This document shows, piece after piece, positions 12,701 to 23,000 of a DNA stretch of 36,092 nucleotides. A model generated the notes under the pieces. That model saw nothing but the letters and a program-made list of their open reading frames with translations. It searched no databases and had not been told where the DNA came from. The stretch is from a virus: positions 1 through 36,092 of IMG/VR virus record IMGVR_UViG_3300030109_003556. One strand, 5' to 3'. The position numbers were made by a program, and so were the translations under genes. Position 1 is the first letter of the stretch, and each line of letters begins with the position of its first letter.

Positions 12701-15700
12701 TTCTTTTAAAAACGCAGCAGGTAGTTTTGCTTTCTTGTCTCCGCTTGCTATAGCTTTAGCATTACGCTTGTTGAACTCATCAGATAATACTTTTGCTTCT
12801 TTGTATAATGGATGTGATTCGCTTTTAGGATCTTGCGAAACACCCTCATAAACTTCCATGTGTCTAAAGTTTGCAAACATCCTATGAAAACCACCTGTCG
12901 CATTTTGCGTACCTTTATATATTCTTAACACACCAACTCTATCCATAGGGTTTTGGCTAGCATTTAACTCGCCTAACCTTTGATTCATGTATGTAAATAG
13001 CTTTTTGTTTGTGGCGTTAGCTTTTTCTATTTCTGGTTTTAAAGCCTGTAGCTGTTCCTTTTTATTAGTATCAGTAGACTTTAATATCTTCCATATTTTC
13101 TTGTATAAAGTTCCTGTAGAAACATTAAGTGATTGTTTTATATCTTCTACTTTTATACCTAACTCAGGTTTATTTTTATTATTTTTTATACCTGTTTGTA
13201 TTGCTTTTAATATTTCTTTAGCATCTTTGTCGGTGTTATTTAAACCTTTATTTGTTTTTACGTCTTTACTTAAGTTGCCTGCATTAAAACCAAAGAAGTT
13301 TAGTTGAGCACTATCAGATAGCTTAGCTATGACAGATAGCACATCTGAGTTCATGTTTTTTATAAGAGCTTTTACACCATGAGTAAACTGTGCCCTTGCT
13401 TTACCTTTAAACTTTTTATCTACTTTATTTTTACCACCCACGTCTTGTGTGTACAACTCATAGGCTTCTTTGTCATTAGCTTTTAGATACTCCTCTTGTG
13501 TTTTAGCCCAACCATCTTTGTCAAGTGGAACAACCTCTGATTGCATATCAGTTAGCCACTGTATAAAATCTGGTCTTTCATTTGCTGGTACATCAGCTAT
13601 TATATCTTCTAAAAATAATTCGTATGTTAATGGATCTGAGTTAGCAGATAAAAAGAATTCAGTTAACGCTGGTCTACCGTAAGCTTCGTATGTAGGTAAA
13701 CTTATTTTAAGCTTTGATCTTATGTTTGTAACATTTCTAGCGTCTGTAATTAATTTATCAGCGTTGATATCTATAACCTCTTGTATACCTGTTTCGTTAA
13801 GCACGTTAACAATATCAGGTGATGATGTTACTTGCTGTGCCATTTCAAAAGCCATGTAGTTAGATATCTCTTCTACTATTTTATCTTTTCTAACACCAAC
13901 TCTACTAGCTGGTCCATCAAGAAAATAATTTAAAAACTCACCTTTAACTTGATCCCAAGGTTGCTTTTCAAATAGTTGAGGTTGTGATGTTGCTGTTTTT
14001 ATAACTCGCTTTCCTGTAGGTTTTACAAATAAATCAGGATTACTTTTATCACCTCTAAATCTCTTGTTTAACGTTTCAACATTAACATCATTAAAGTATG
14101 TTTCAAAGTTGTCTGTTAAAAACTTTTTGTAAACTTCTTTTTTCTTTATTGTATTTTTTAAATCCTTTCTTATTGCTTGTCTAAACGTGTCTTGTAAATT
14201 AAGCTTAGCTATACGCGGTTTAGTACCAACAGCTAGTTTCTTTAACACATCAGTAACTTGTTGTTTAACAACCGTATTAAGTTTAGCTTGTACTTTAGGA
14301 TCTATTTTAATTTTATCACTAATACTTGTTGTTGCTTGTTCTGTTATAGTATCTAACGTACCTTGTTGTTTTGCTTTTCTTTCTTGCGTTTCAGTTACTT
14401 TTGTTTCTTTTCTTTGTAGTCTTTTTACAGCTGTGCCAAACTTCTGTACTATGTATGAGTTTATATAAGCATCAAAGTCATCGTTCTTTGTTGGGTTAAA
14501 AGCTCTAGCATGTAACAACAAGTTGTACATTGTGTCCATAACAATGTCACTTTTCTCTTCAGCTATATCAAATGTAGAAAGATCTGACATTGAATAATCT
14601 CTTCTTTGATTTACTACAGCTTCAATTTTAGGCATGTAGTATGGTATAACTTCATCTATAGCTGCCTTGCCTTTTTGCTCGTAAAGTCTATTTACTATTT
14701 CTTTTCTTTGTTGGTTTTCAATATCGTAGTTTGCTATTTTCTTTTTATCGTATATTCTTTTTGCTGTTTGTAATGATGGTTCACTTATTAACTTACCTTG
14801 TAAAGCATTAGTTGACAACCTACCAAAAGACTTATATAGTTTACCTTCTTCAAAACTTTTGTTGTAATCTTTTAATAAATTAAATACATCTTCAGCTGTG
14901 TTAACTTTCATGTTAACATTAAAGTGTTTTCTAAGAAACTGTCTAACTAAGTCTGCAAGCTTTTGAAAAGTTGTTTGATCATATTTAAGTTCATTGTTAG
15001 CCATAGCCTCTGATGTTAATGTTAACACCTCTTCATACCTTTCTGCTTCAGTTAACTTACCATCTTTAACAGCGCCTTTATACGCTTGTAGTCTTTCTTT
15101 AAACCTACTGTTGTTTATTTCTTTTACGTTTATTTTATTTAAATAAGTTTCTAACTCTTTACCTAGTGTTATAGCTGTCTCGTCATTGTTCTTTAATGTT
15201 TCATGTAGCAAGCCATGTAGTAACTCGTGTTGACCAACTGTAAACTGATCACTTTTCATTGCTTCATCTTTGTTAATAACAATTACTTGTTTACCTGTGT
15301 CAGCATCTTGTATTATTCTACCCTCACCATCTGAGTCAAAGTTTGTTTTATGCTTAGCGTTGTACTCGTTAAAAAAGTTTACATACTCTTCGTTAGATAA
15401 AGACTTAAAGCCTATTTTTAAAAATTTTGCAAATGCTTCTGTTTTAGCTAAATTGTTTTCTAGGTTTTGTGTTTTTCTTAGATAAGCCCCACCTGATATA
15501 ACATCGCTAGCTGTAGTACTACCATCATATTTCTTTAATATGTTTTTTATTTGATTTTTTATCTCAGTGGCTCTGATGTTACCAGCAACGCTAGTTTGAT
15601 CTTTTATTTTAGCATGCTGCTTTTCTAGTTTTATTATTTCTTTTCTGTCTTTTACGTTTGTTACGTCTTCACCTATTGCTAAATCATATAACGCTTCTTG

Positions 15701-16870
15701 TCTTTTGTTATTAACAAGCTCTTCTATTACAGCGTTATTTTTTACTTCTATATTTGCTTTTCTTAGTGCTTCTGGATTTAGTCGATTTACGTTTTCTACA
15801 AACTTACGTGCGGAATATGACTCGTTATTTATTTTATATGTACCTGGTTGAGCCATGTTTAAACCTATTGATATAGGTGCTGTAGTTGTTCCTGCTATAC
15901 CTTCAAAACCTATTTCAGCTACGTCCATTTCCTGATCAGCTGCTAGTCTACCAGCCACTTCACCTAAACTACCGCCCACAGCCTCAACACCAACGCCTGC
16001 AGCGGTTGCGCTAACTTTACTACCACCACCTAAACGAATACCTCTAACGGCTTTACCGGCTACACTTCCAGCAAGAGCTTCAAATGCTCCAATAGCTATA
16101 CCTCTTGCAACGGCTTTTTGTAACAAGCTATCAGCTTTATCTGGATCATCAAGTACAGCTCTTATGTTTTCTAAAGTAAAGTTATCTTCGCCAACTTCTT
16201 CTTTTAGTAATTCGCCAAACGTTAATGCGGCTTCCATGCCTGTAGCTAAAGCACCTACACCACCAGCAAATATACCTGTTGGGCCAGCAAATGAACCAGC
16301 TGCTGCACCACCAACTGCAAGCCCCCTGACATCATCAGAGTCAACAGCTGAACCTATCATAGTAGCCATTGATGAAACAAATAATTGTGGAATAATAGTT
16401 GGACTGTCAGCAACACCTTTTAGAAAACCCCATACACCTTTACCTTGTTCTTCGTATATTTTATTAAAGCTCATCATCTCGTCTGAAGACGGGGCTTGGC
16501 TGCTTACGTTATATGCTTCAATAAATTTTTGTATATCTTCATCTGATGCGCCGCCACCAAATAAACCTTTCATTACTTCTATGCTTTCATCTACTGATTT
16601 AGCGGCTTGAGCTCCTGACTTTCCAGCTCTGTATAAATCACCTATAAAATCTCCTATAAAAGGTACGTTGTCAACTGCGAATTTTTCTTCTTGTGACTCT
16701 GGTTTTGTTGAGCTACCATATTTTGGTTCTTGGTTAAAAATAACATCGGGAACGTAACTTAAAACTTTTTTTCTATAGTTAGGATCCGTGTTAAATGCTT
16801 GTTCAAAAACTTCATAGGGCTGATCAATTAAACCTCTTTGAAATAAACTGTTGTATATTTTATCAACCAT
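9722..16870 (-). CDS. Giant internal/ejection virion protein with zincin-like and HAD domains
   Basis: A 2382-residue protein, one of two very large virion polypeptides here. The N-terminal region (about 160-340) holds long glycine/alanine-rich hydrophobic segments. A zincin-like motif HELLH is at 548-552, with H556 and E557 following. A HAD phosphatase module has DFDDT at 1551-1555, ILTARP around T1630 and ADD at 1685-1687, so all nucleophile, phosphate and metal motifs are present. The rest is mostly helical and charged, with membrane-like stretches near the C-terminus (about 2175-2200), ending in a lysine run and GGVNLF. Size and position after two smaller internal proteins suggest a protein ejected with DNA, comparable in role to large T7-type core proteins. 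No lysozyme motif and no RNA polymerase DxDxD motif were found. The assignment is by layout. Confidence 0.75.
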   Translation of the reverse strand: MVDKIYNSLFQRGLIDQPYEVFEQAFNTDPNYRKKVLSYVPDVIFNQEPKYGSSTKPESQEEKFAVDNVPFIGDFIGDLYRAGKSGAQAAKSVDESIEVMKGLFGGGASDEDIQKFIEAYNVSSQAPSSDEMMSFNKIYEEQGKGVWGFLKGVADSPTIIPQLFVSSMATMIGSAVDSDDVRGLAVGGAAAGSFAGPTGIFAGGVGALATGMEAALTFGELLKEEVGEDNFTLENIRAVLDDPDKADSLLQKAVARGIAIGAFEALAGSVAGKAVRGIRLGGGSKVSATAAGVGVEAVGGSLGEVAGRLAADQEMDVAEIGFEGIAGTTTAPISIGLNMAQPGTYKINNESYSARKFVENVNRLNPEALRKANIEVKNNAVIEELVNNKRQEALYDLAIGEDVTNVKDRKEIIKLEKQHAKIKDQTSVAGNIRATEIKNQIKNILKKYDGSTTASDVISGGAYLRKTQNLENNLAKTEAFAKFLKIGFKSLSNEEYVNFFNEYNAKHKTNFDSDGEGRIIQDADTGKQVIVINKDEAMKSDQFTVGQHELLHGLLHETLKNNDETAITLGKELETYLNKINVKEINNSRFKERLQAYKGAVKDGKLTEAERYEEVLTLTSEAMANNELKYDQTTFQKLADLVRQFLRKHFNVNMKVNTAEDVFNLLKDYNKSFEEGKLYKSFGRLSTNALQGKLISEPSLQTAKRIYDKKKIANYDIENQQRKEIVNRLYEQKGKAAIDEVIPYYMPKIEAVVNQRRDYSMSDLSTFDIAEEKSDIVMDTMYNLLLHARAFNPTKNDDFDAYINSYIVQKFGTAVKRLQRKETKVTETQERKAKQQGTLDTITEQATTSISDKIKIDPKVQAKLNTVVKQQVTDVLKKLAVGTKPRIAKLNLQDTFRQAIRKDLKNTIKKKEVYKKFLTDNFETYFNDVNVETLNKRFRGDKSNPDLFVKPTGKRVIKTATSQPQLFEKQPWDQVKGEFLNYFLDGPASRVGVRKDKIVEEISNYMAFEMAQQVTSSPDIVNVLNETGIQEVIDINADKLITDARNVTNIRSKLKISLPTYEAYGRPALTEFFLSANSDPLTYELFLEDIIADVPANERPDFIQWLTDMQSEVVPLDKDGWAKTQEEYLKANDKEAYELYTQDVGGKNKVDKKFKGKARAQFTHGVKALIKNMNSDVLSVIAKLSDSAQLNFFGFNAGNLSKDVKTNKGLNNTDKDAKEILKAIQTGIKNNKNKPELGIKVEDIKQSLNVSTGTLYKKIWKILKSTDTNKKEQLQALKPEIEKANATNKKLFTYMNQRLGELNASQNPMDRVGVLRIYKGTQNATGGFHRMFANFRHMEVYEGVSQDPKSESHPLYKEAKVLSDEFNKRNAKAIASGDKKAKLPAAFLKEYTEHLKENVFMLKETYGLAKKNREKTIDPYEYKNQLETIADNYDSSLNSHITTLDMDRSKFKDRKKVDAKTMGLGDKKMYYINSGRMNNMYDVLADKLSAESLADRVALENANEELRVGSAQRAPAKMSLPDQNKKFKNYDKALEMANRLNPPEKGISILDFDDTLAKTKSKVLYTLPDGTKGKIDATDFAAQSAALEAAGAKFDFSEFSKVKAGKKGPFFGKALDLIGKYGNKDVFILTARPQEAAPAIQKFLKGVGLNIKLENIIGLEDGRPEAKAEFIVDKAAEGYNRFLFADDAIKNTDAVSEVLDSLDINGKVYQVKQDFRQDMDKKFNKILEQVKGIDRNATFSDAAARVRGALNDKFWSRLFVPPGADDFKGLMYYFMGKGKLGEAHAQFFNETLFKPFAKATKDINAARQRIVTEYSQLIKDMPAVKKMLLTATGYSNFTYDQAIRVYLMNQNNIDIPGLSKRDLTSLLDIVKSDPSLVAYADKVSAITRLDEGYVQPDDVNWLASTIELDLKSITTITKRAEYLKEWKANKDAIFTPDNLNKIEAIYGASIRSALEDSLYRMEIGTNRPTGMSKIANEFTDWANGAVGNIMFFNIRSAVLQTISFANFVNWSDNNPYKYMKAVGNFPQFAKDFAMIWNSDFLKSRRQGLQTDVNAAEIVNEAANSKNKVKSLIAYILGKGYLPTQMGDSFAICMGGAGFYRNRVDTYLKQGLSLKEAEAKAFSDMQETSEDAQQSARPDKISQQQASEIGRWILSFQNTPMQYTRIIKKAALDLANKRGDAKTNISKIIYYGALQNLIFSSLQSAIFALAFDDDEDKEKEKYARIANNMADTILRGTGIYGAVAAMLKNVALEFVDQNKKGYRADHAYTVLEAVNLSPALGSKTRKVYSATQAVKFNSDEMISRGFHIDNPAYEAVANVTSAAINLPVDRALRITDNMREATNKENQAWQRIALALGWSTWDVGIEGGRRKKDKKKKGGVNLF

Positions 16871-16874
16871 ATCA

Positions 16875-18896
16875 TTATTGTATTGGTACGTTTAGAGGTG
16901 GTGGCGTGTTATCGCTTTTTTTCATTACACCTATAACCTCTGCTGTTTTTGTACTTATAAATTGATTGTTAAGCAATGAGGTCATCAAATCTATTCTACC
17001 TTGTTCAGTTGTCGCATTACCAACATGACCTCTTATGTCGCCGTCTTTGATGGTAAATACTCCAGATTTATTTACAAAATCAGTTCCACCAACAAACCTG
17101 TTAAACGCTATGTCTTTTAGTATATCTACTATTTGCGCATTAGCTTTTAAGTCACCTGTCTCATATATCATTACACTAGTAAGTGTTGACATTACACTTT
17201 GTTCTTGTTCTTGTGATATTAATCCAGCCTCAGATAAAGCTTCCACAAAATCACCTGTAAACTGATAGTATTTAATTCCGCCAGATTTACCTTCGCGTAT
17301 AAATTGTAATCCCGTGCGTGGATCTACTTCTAAGTCAAAAGACTTCACTGTACCAATTTTATCAGGATCTAAAGCATTAAACACCCTTTCTAATACAACT
17401 CTTTGCAGATCTGCTTTACTATCATCTCCAGCAATTCCTTCTCGTATTTGATTTTTAACTTCATCAATTACCGTGCTCACTCTATCTTGACTTCTAAACA
17501 AATAGCTTTTTGCTTCGTCATATGTGTTTACACTACCTTTAACGTTACCACCTCTTCTAACGATTTCCTGTAGATATCGCTTGTTATATGCAGTTAAGTC
17601 CGCTGGAGTTAAATCACTTTTTAAAACTGGCACGTTGTTATCATCTAACACATACTGGGGGTTATTGTTTGCGTCTAAAGTTGTTTCAAAGAATCTAGCA
17701 TTATTTTCATTTTCTGCTAATTTTAGTACAACATTATCTTGTATTCCTTTAAGGCCAGCTGCAATTCTTTCGGCGGTATTTTTAGGTCCTTTCAATTCTT
17801 CTGCATCTTTAATTTTCTGCAAATAATCATCTATCTCTTGTTGTCTTTGATTAGCCTGAATTTTCTTACCAGCCTCAATAAACTGATTACCAATACGCTG
17901 TGTAAAGCTTCTTACAAAAGTTTCAACGCCTTGTACAATATCTGGTTGCTCAACACCAGCTTTTAATTTCATACCTTGTTCTTTTCTAACTTCTGGATTA
18001 ATAAATGATTCCCAATTTTCTGTAAATTCACCGGCATTTTCAACTACACTTTCAAACAGTTTTCTATACGCATCATCATTTTGTATCCTTAAAGTGTCTG
18101 TCAAACCAGTTTCAGTTTGAAACTCAGTTGGTATTGTTATCTGAAAGTCTAACAAGTCTTGTATGTCAGAGTAGTTTAAATCATTGTCAATGCTTCCTAA
18201 TATTTTTGTAAGTAAAGCACTTGCTTCAGCTGTGTTTGTTGATGCTGTTGTTGCTACTTGAGCAAGATCATTTGAGTACGTTGAATACAAACCTTCTCTA
18301 GGTTGATCGTATGGTCTTAGATCGTTTAGTTCAACATCACCTATACCATCAATTTTAACAATTGTTTTACCGTCTTTAAAGTAAACATCTAAAACTTCAT
18401 CAGCTTGACCAGATTTATAATCACCATTTATTAACTCTGTGTAAGCTGCTCTTAATTTAGTTTCTCTAGCACTTAACTTAGTGTTTGTTTCGTGCGGAAA
18501 AAAAGCGTCAGGGTTATTAGCAAACTCTGTTTCAGCCTCTTCTAAAGACTGAATACCAGCTTCCATTTTTGTTAGTTCTTTTAATATTTCAGCATTTCTT
18601 TGTCTAGCATTTATAGCTACATCAGAAAAATCAGCTTTTCTATACGATACATCTGCATTGCTTTTGTATTCGTTTTGTAATTCTAATACTTTACTTTGTA
18701 TTTTTGGTTGAAGAAAAGATAATGTTGTATCAAAAACTTGAGGGGTTAACTCTAAATCTTTTATCTTTTGATCAAACTTTCTTTGATAATATTTATTTAA
18801 AGCATCGTAGTTTAGACCTTCGCCTATACTTCTGCCCCAGTCTACCGCTGTTACTGTACCTAAATTACCTACTATTTTTTCTTTAAAAAATGCCAT
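16875..18896 (-). CDS. Probable internal virion protein (673 residues)
   Basis: A 673-residue, mainly helical, charged protein that I do not recognise by family. It starts MAFFKEKIVGNLGTVTAVDWGRSIGEGLNY and continues with heptad-like helices such as KYYQRKFDQKIKDLEL. There are no signal peptide, membrane segments or catalytic motifs that I can see; a proline-rich end reads TPPPLNVPIQ. It lies between the 254-residue Gly/Ala/Gln-rich protein and the 2382-residue giant, four bases before the latter's start. In T7-like phages, three consecutive genes of increasing size encode the internal core, so this is likely the middle member. That is inference from order and size. Confidence 0.6.
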   Translation of the reverse strand: MAFFKEKIVGNLGTVTAVDWGRSIGEGLNYDALNKYYQRKFDQKIKDLELTPQVFDTTLSFLQPKIQSKVLELQNEYKSNADVSYRKADFSDVAINARQRNAEILKELTKMEAGIQSLEEAETEFANNPDAFFPHETNTKLSARETKLRAAYTELINGDYKSGQADEVLDVYFKDGKTIVKIDGIGDVELNDLRPYDQPREGLYSTYSNDLAQVATTASTNTAEASALLTKILGSIDNDLNYSDIQDLLDFQITIPTEFQTETGLTDTLRIQNDDAYRKLFESVVENAGEFTENWESFINPEVRKEQGMKLKAGVEQPDIVQGVETFVRSFTQRIGNQFIEAGKKIQANQRQQEIDDYLQKIKDAEELKGPKNTAERIAAGLKGIQDNVVLKLAENENNARFFETTLDANNNPQYVLDDNNVPVLKSDLTPADLTAYNKRYLQEIVRRGGNVKGSVNTYDEAKSYLFRSQDRVSTVIDEVKNQIREGIAGDDSKADLQRVVLERVFNALDPDKIGTVKSFDLEVDPRTGLQFIREGKSGGIKYYQFTGDFVEALSEAGLISQEQEQSVMSTLTSVMIYETGDLKANAQIVDILKDIAFNRFVGGTDFVNKSGVFTIKDGDIRGHVGNATTEQGRIDLMTSLLNNQFISTKTAEVIGVMKKSDNTPPPLNVPIQ

Positions 18897-18906
18897 ATTA
18901 TTTTAT

Positions 18907-19671
18907 TTATCCGAATAAGTTACCACCTGCTAAACTACCTACGCCACCTACTAAACTACCTATACCTTGACCTAATGCATTTTGTTTTGCTGCTAGTGCT
19001 TCATTTGCACTTTGTAATCTATCAGCTGCATAACCTGTTAGTACAGATGCTTTTTCAGCTCTTAACTGCTGTGCTCCTTGTTCGCCTTGACCAATTGCCA
19101 TTTGTCTAGACATCTCACCTTCAGCTCTCGCAAATGTATTTCTTGATTCTTGTTCACCTATAGAAGCAGACGCTTGTTGCATCATCTGCGTACTTTGATT
19201 AGCCATAGCTTGTGCTAAAGCTGCAACACCGCTACCACCAACACCAGCTCTTGTTTGTGCTAGTATATCAACTAAAGACTGTTGACCTTGTTGTGCTTGA
19301 AACTGCGCTTGCTGTTGGTTTACTCTTAAGTTAGCGTATGGATTTCTCATCCTTGCAAAAGGATTATTAACATCAACAGCTGCTAATCCAGCCATTTCTT
19401 TGTCAAACTGTTTTTTTGCGTTATCTCTTTGTCTTCTTGCTTTACCCATGCCAGTTAAACCACTGACTATACCGCCTATACCACCGATAACACTAGCTGT
19501 ACCAGCAGCTCTTACGGCTGGGTCCATATCTGTAAAGTTTTGTGTAAAGGCTTGGCCTCTTGATAAACCTCCAAATTGTTGAAATAATTGTCTTGTCATG
19601 CCGGTATCTTGTATTTTACCAGCTCTAACGTCACGTTGATAATCTGCAAATGTTTTTCCTGTTAAACTCAT
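18907..19671 (-). CDS. Probable internal virion protein (Gly/Ala/Gln-rich, 254 residues)
   Basis: A 254-residue protein with a central glycine-rich hydrophobic stretch (about 55-75, SVIGGIGGIVSGLTGMG), a basic KARRQRDNAKKQF segment, then a long glutamine- and alanine-rich helical part, and a second glycine-rich hydrophobic end (GQGIGSLVGGVGSLAGG). This composition is typical of small internal or ejection proteins such as T7 gp14-like ones, which insert into the host envelope. It comes first in a set of three collinear genes of rising length. No enzymatic motif is visible. The function is inferred from composition and position. Confidence 0.6.
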   Translation of the reverse strand: MSLTGKTFADYQRDVRAGKIQDTGMTRQLFQQFGGLSRGQAFTQNFTDMDPAVRAAGTASVIGGIGGIVSGLTGMGKARRQRDNAKKQFDKEMAGLAAVDVNNPFARMRNPYANLRVNQQQAQFQAQQGQQSLVDILAQTRAGVGGSGVAALAQAMANQSTQMMQQASASIGEQESRNTFARAEGEMSRQMAIGQGEQGAQQLRAEKASVLTGYAADRLQSANEALAAKQNALGQGIGSLVGGVGSLAGGNLFG

Positions 19672-19697
19672 GTTATTATAATTACATTAATTTTTTA

Positions 19698-20024
19698 TTA
19701 TTTACTACTCTCAGCTATCTCGGAAGATAACTGAAATAATTCAGCTTCAGCTGTACTATTATTTTTCATTACAGCTTCAGCATAATATCCTATTATATCT
19801 GCTTGGTTTGCTTTATTATCTTTAGCAAAAAGGTAATAAGTACCACCAGCAGGTGTTACCACATTGTCAGCAACGCTAACTGTTATTTTTTTAGTTGTGG
19901 TGTTGACTACAGTTATTGTTCCCAACCTCTTAGCTTCTGTTCCACTCTTAAAGAATATGATATCATCAACTTGAACTAAGTCGTTTAAATCGTGCGTAAA
20001 TGTTAGTGTTATTAATCTTGCCAT
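19698..20024 (-). CDS. Small beta-rich virion-associated protein
   Basis: A 108-residue protein, unrecognised. The first 80 residues alternate hydrophobic and polar residues in a beta-strand pattern (LITLTFTHDLND, LGTITVVNTTTKKITVSV) and include a YYLFAKDNK segment; the end is a short helix. It sits 9 bases after the stop of the 2234-residue tail protein and before the internal protein set, so it is probably a structural or chaperone component of the tail. Nothing more can be said from sequence. Confidence 0.55.
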   Translation of the reverse strand: MARLITLTFTHDLNDLVQVDDIIFFKSGTEAKRLGTITVVNTTTKKITVSVADNVVTPAGGTYYLFAKDNKANQADIIGYYAEAVMKNNSTAEAELFQLSSEIAESSK

Positions 20025-20033
20025 ATTTTTTTA

Positions 20034-23000
20034 TTAACTTGCGTCATATTGAATTGTTAACGGTGCATCTCCAGCCACCAAGTTACCACCACTAGCGTTA
20101 TCAAGGTTTACATTTACAGCTATAGTTGCTAGACCACCAGTGTATGCTCCTGTCCAACCGCTAGGATTTGTAGCAGATCCGTTGTTTGAAAATCCATCAA
20201 GCGTGTAGCTTATTGTTATATCACTAGTTGTTTTTCCAGTAAAGAAAGAAGATAAAGGTACAAACGTAACTGTACCTGTATAATTTGTTCCATCTGATGT
20301 GCCTATGTTTATAGTAGTTGGTATAGTGCCTCTACTTGTAGTCGTTGCTATGTTACTTATTCCAAACAAGTTAACATATAAACTAGAAACGCCACTACCT
20401 CTAGTTATTAAATTATCTGGATTAAAGTTAAGTAAGTTAAAACTACCACCAGAATTTGAAGTAGCATCACCATACTTCTTTATTACTAGCATACCAAACA
20501 CAGTTAACTTTGTAGCAGAACCACCACTACCAGTTGCTAAAGTTGCTGTTAAGTTAGTTATATCAATGTCAAAGTTATCATCATCACCAGATCCACCATT
20601 ACCAGTGTGTGTAAAGTCCGCTGCCTCAGGTTGTCTAATTAACGTATCATCTGAACCACCACCTGGATCAAACACAAATTTAAAAGGTATAAACCTACTG
20701 AAGAAATTACTAGATCCTGATATTTCACTTTCAGTTTGTGCTTGCGTAGTAATAAATTGAGCAGCTATGGCTGAGTCACCTGTAAAAGCTGTAACTGTTG
20801 CATTGTTAATAAAATCTCTATCAACATCTTCAGTCACAGTAAAGTTTGATGTGCCTACTGCAGATCCAGTACCACCGTAACTAGTACTAGAAACTTGTAA
20901 CTTTAATTTAGAAAGCGCATGTTGATTAACCTGTACGTGTACACCTGATGAAACTTCTGTAAAACCACTTTTTAACATCGTGCTATTAACAAAAAATCCC
21001 ATGTTTTCTAATTGAGTTTGGTTTGTTCTATCAGGCATTTCTAAGCTTACTAATAAAAAGTTTTGTTCTGTAGGTATTTGTAGCGTATCCTGTGCTATGT
21101 CACTAGCACTACCATTTAGTTTAAATCCTAAAGTACTACCAGGTGATAGTCTTGTTAAACCAAATAAAGCACCGGCATCACCACTTACTTTAAAATATCT
21201 TATGTCGTTAGCTCCAATGTAACCTACCTTTGAATCATCCGGTACAAATGTGCCATCATCTAGTTTTCTACCTAACACTATTGATCTTATTTTAGGTGAA
21301 GATGGTCCTTGTTTTGATAGTCCCGTAGCTACTTGTATGATTATATCATCACCTGTTATAGTGGTTTCACTACCAAATGTATACTCAACTTTAACTTTCA
21401 TACTTATAACTTCGTTATCAGCGTTTGTTATTTTATCTGATATAGTTAAAGTATATTTACCACTATTATCATTTTTTATGTTAACTTGAAGTAAATCAAA
21501 AGCTGTAGGTTCAAAGTATGTGCCGCCTTTATAACCACCAAATATAGGCAGTTCTCCAGGTATTGCTGGTACTGTATTTAAAGTGAATTCACTTACAACA
21601 ACTTGTTTGTTACCCACGTAGTCTGTAGCGCTATAACTTTGCGTTGTATTTATAGTATCTGTACTTGTAACAAAAAGTGGTGATGCTTGTATTATGTAGT
21701 TACCAGCCACTGAGTTCTTTGTGCCTGTAGCGGTAGATGTTATTGTTATTGTTTCTGTATGTCCGTCAGTACCAATTGTTCCACCTGCTGTTAATGTAAA
21801 CGTAACAACACCCGTTGTTGAATTATATGATGCTGTTGCGTTACCGCTTATAGTAAGTGATGATGGTAAATCAAATCCTGATAAAGCATCTAAATCTACT
21901 TGTAGTGTTACAGTGCTTATATTTGCTGATGCTGTAAATGCTTTAGTAAACGTGTCGTTAGTGCTATTAGCAGAATAACCTGATGGTGTTCCATTTATTT
22001 CAAGATTATTATTTGTTAAACCAGCTATTGTTATTGATACATCAGCTTGTGTTTGGCTACCAACGTTACCACCATCTGCATCACCTTCAGCTGCTGCTGC
22101 TACACCCAAGCCTTGTACTGAAAATTCTGACGCATCTAGGTTAGCATCAGTTAATGAGTCGCCACGTAGGTGATTATAAAACTTATTTTCTTTACCAATA
22201 AACTCTTGTATGCTACCTGATTGTAGATCAGTTGTTATGTTATCTAAATACCAACCTGCTTGTCTTTCTTGAGCGCTTAATGAATTAAATTCACTTGTAG
22301 TGTCTGGTGCAAGCTCAATCAACCTTGCTAACGTTAAGTTATCAGCGGCAGTATATTCAACACTATCAATAGTACCTAAATATCTAAACCTCTTCTGTTG
22401 CGACCCTTCATATGCTAATGTTTTAAAGCTCTTTACTGTGTCACTCATTTCGTTAAACAAAACGTTTATACTTGACTCAACAGCGCTAGCTCCATAAAAT
22501 GTATTTCTAGTTTCGTTGTCATGAGAGTATAACAAACCATTTTTAAACGTATAGTATGTGTCATTAATGCTTAAACCTGATTCTGGTATGTATGATTTAA
22601 AACTTGTCCAACCACCACCTTCGCCTGATGATTCTGAAAATGCTACAGTCTCTGATGTATCTTTATTTAATGTTAAGATATATTCTGATTTATCTTCACT
22701 GTAACTACCTATTAGTTTTGTAGAGGTTTTTAAGTTGTCACCAAAATAATCTGACATACCTTTACCACTTATATCAGTTAAACCATCTCTTGATAACCTT
22801 AGTACAACACCTCTAGCTTTGTCTGTAAAATAAGATCTGTAAGCATAAGAAACAAATGATTCAGGGTTTTTACTTATACCATACTCACCAGTGTAAGGCA
22901 CTGCTTGACCTAATACGTTTGTACTTGCTATGAGCTGTGGATTACCATCAGCATTAAATATAGCATCCTTATTAGCAACTATGTTTATTATTTTATCTTC

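Noticed and set aside
20299-20760. Open frames opposite the tail protein gene
   Set aside because: They mirror the codon pattern of the real gene and have hydrophobic low-information products.
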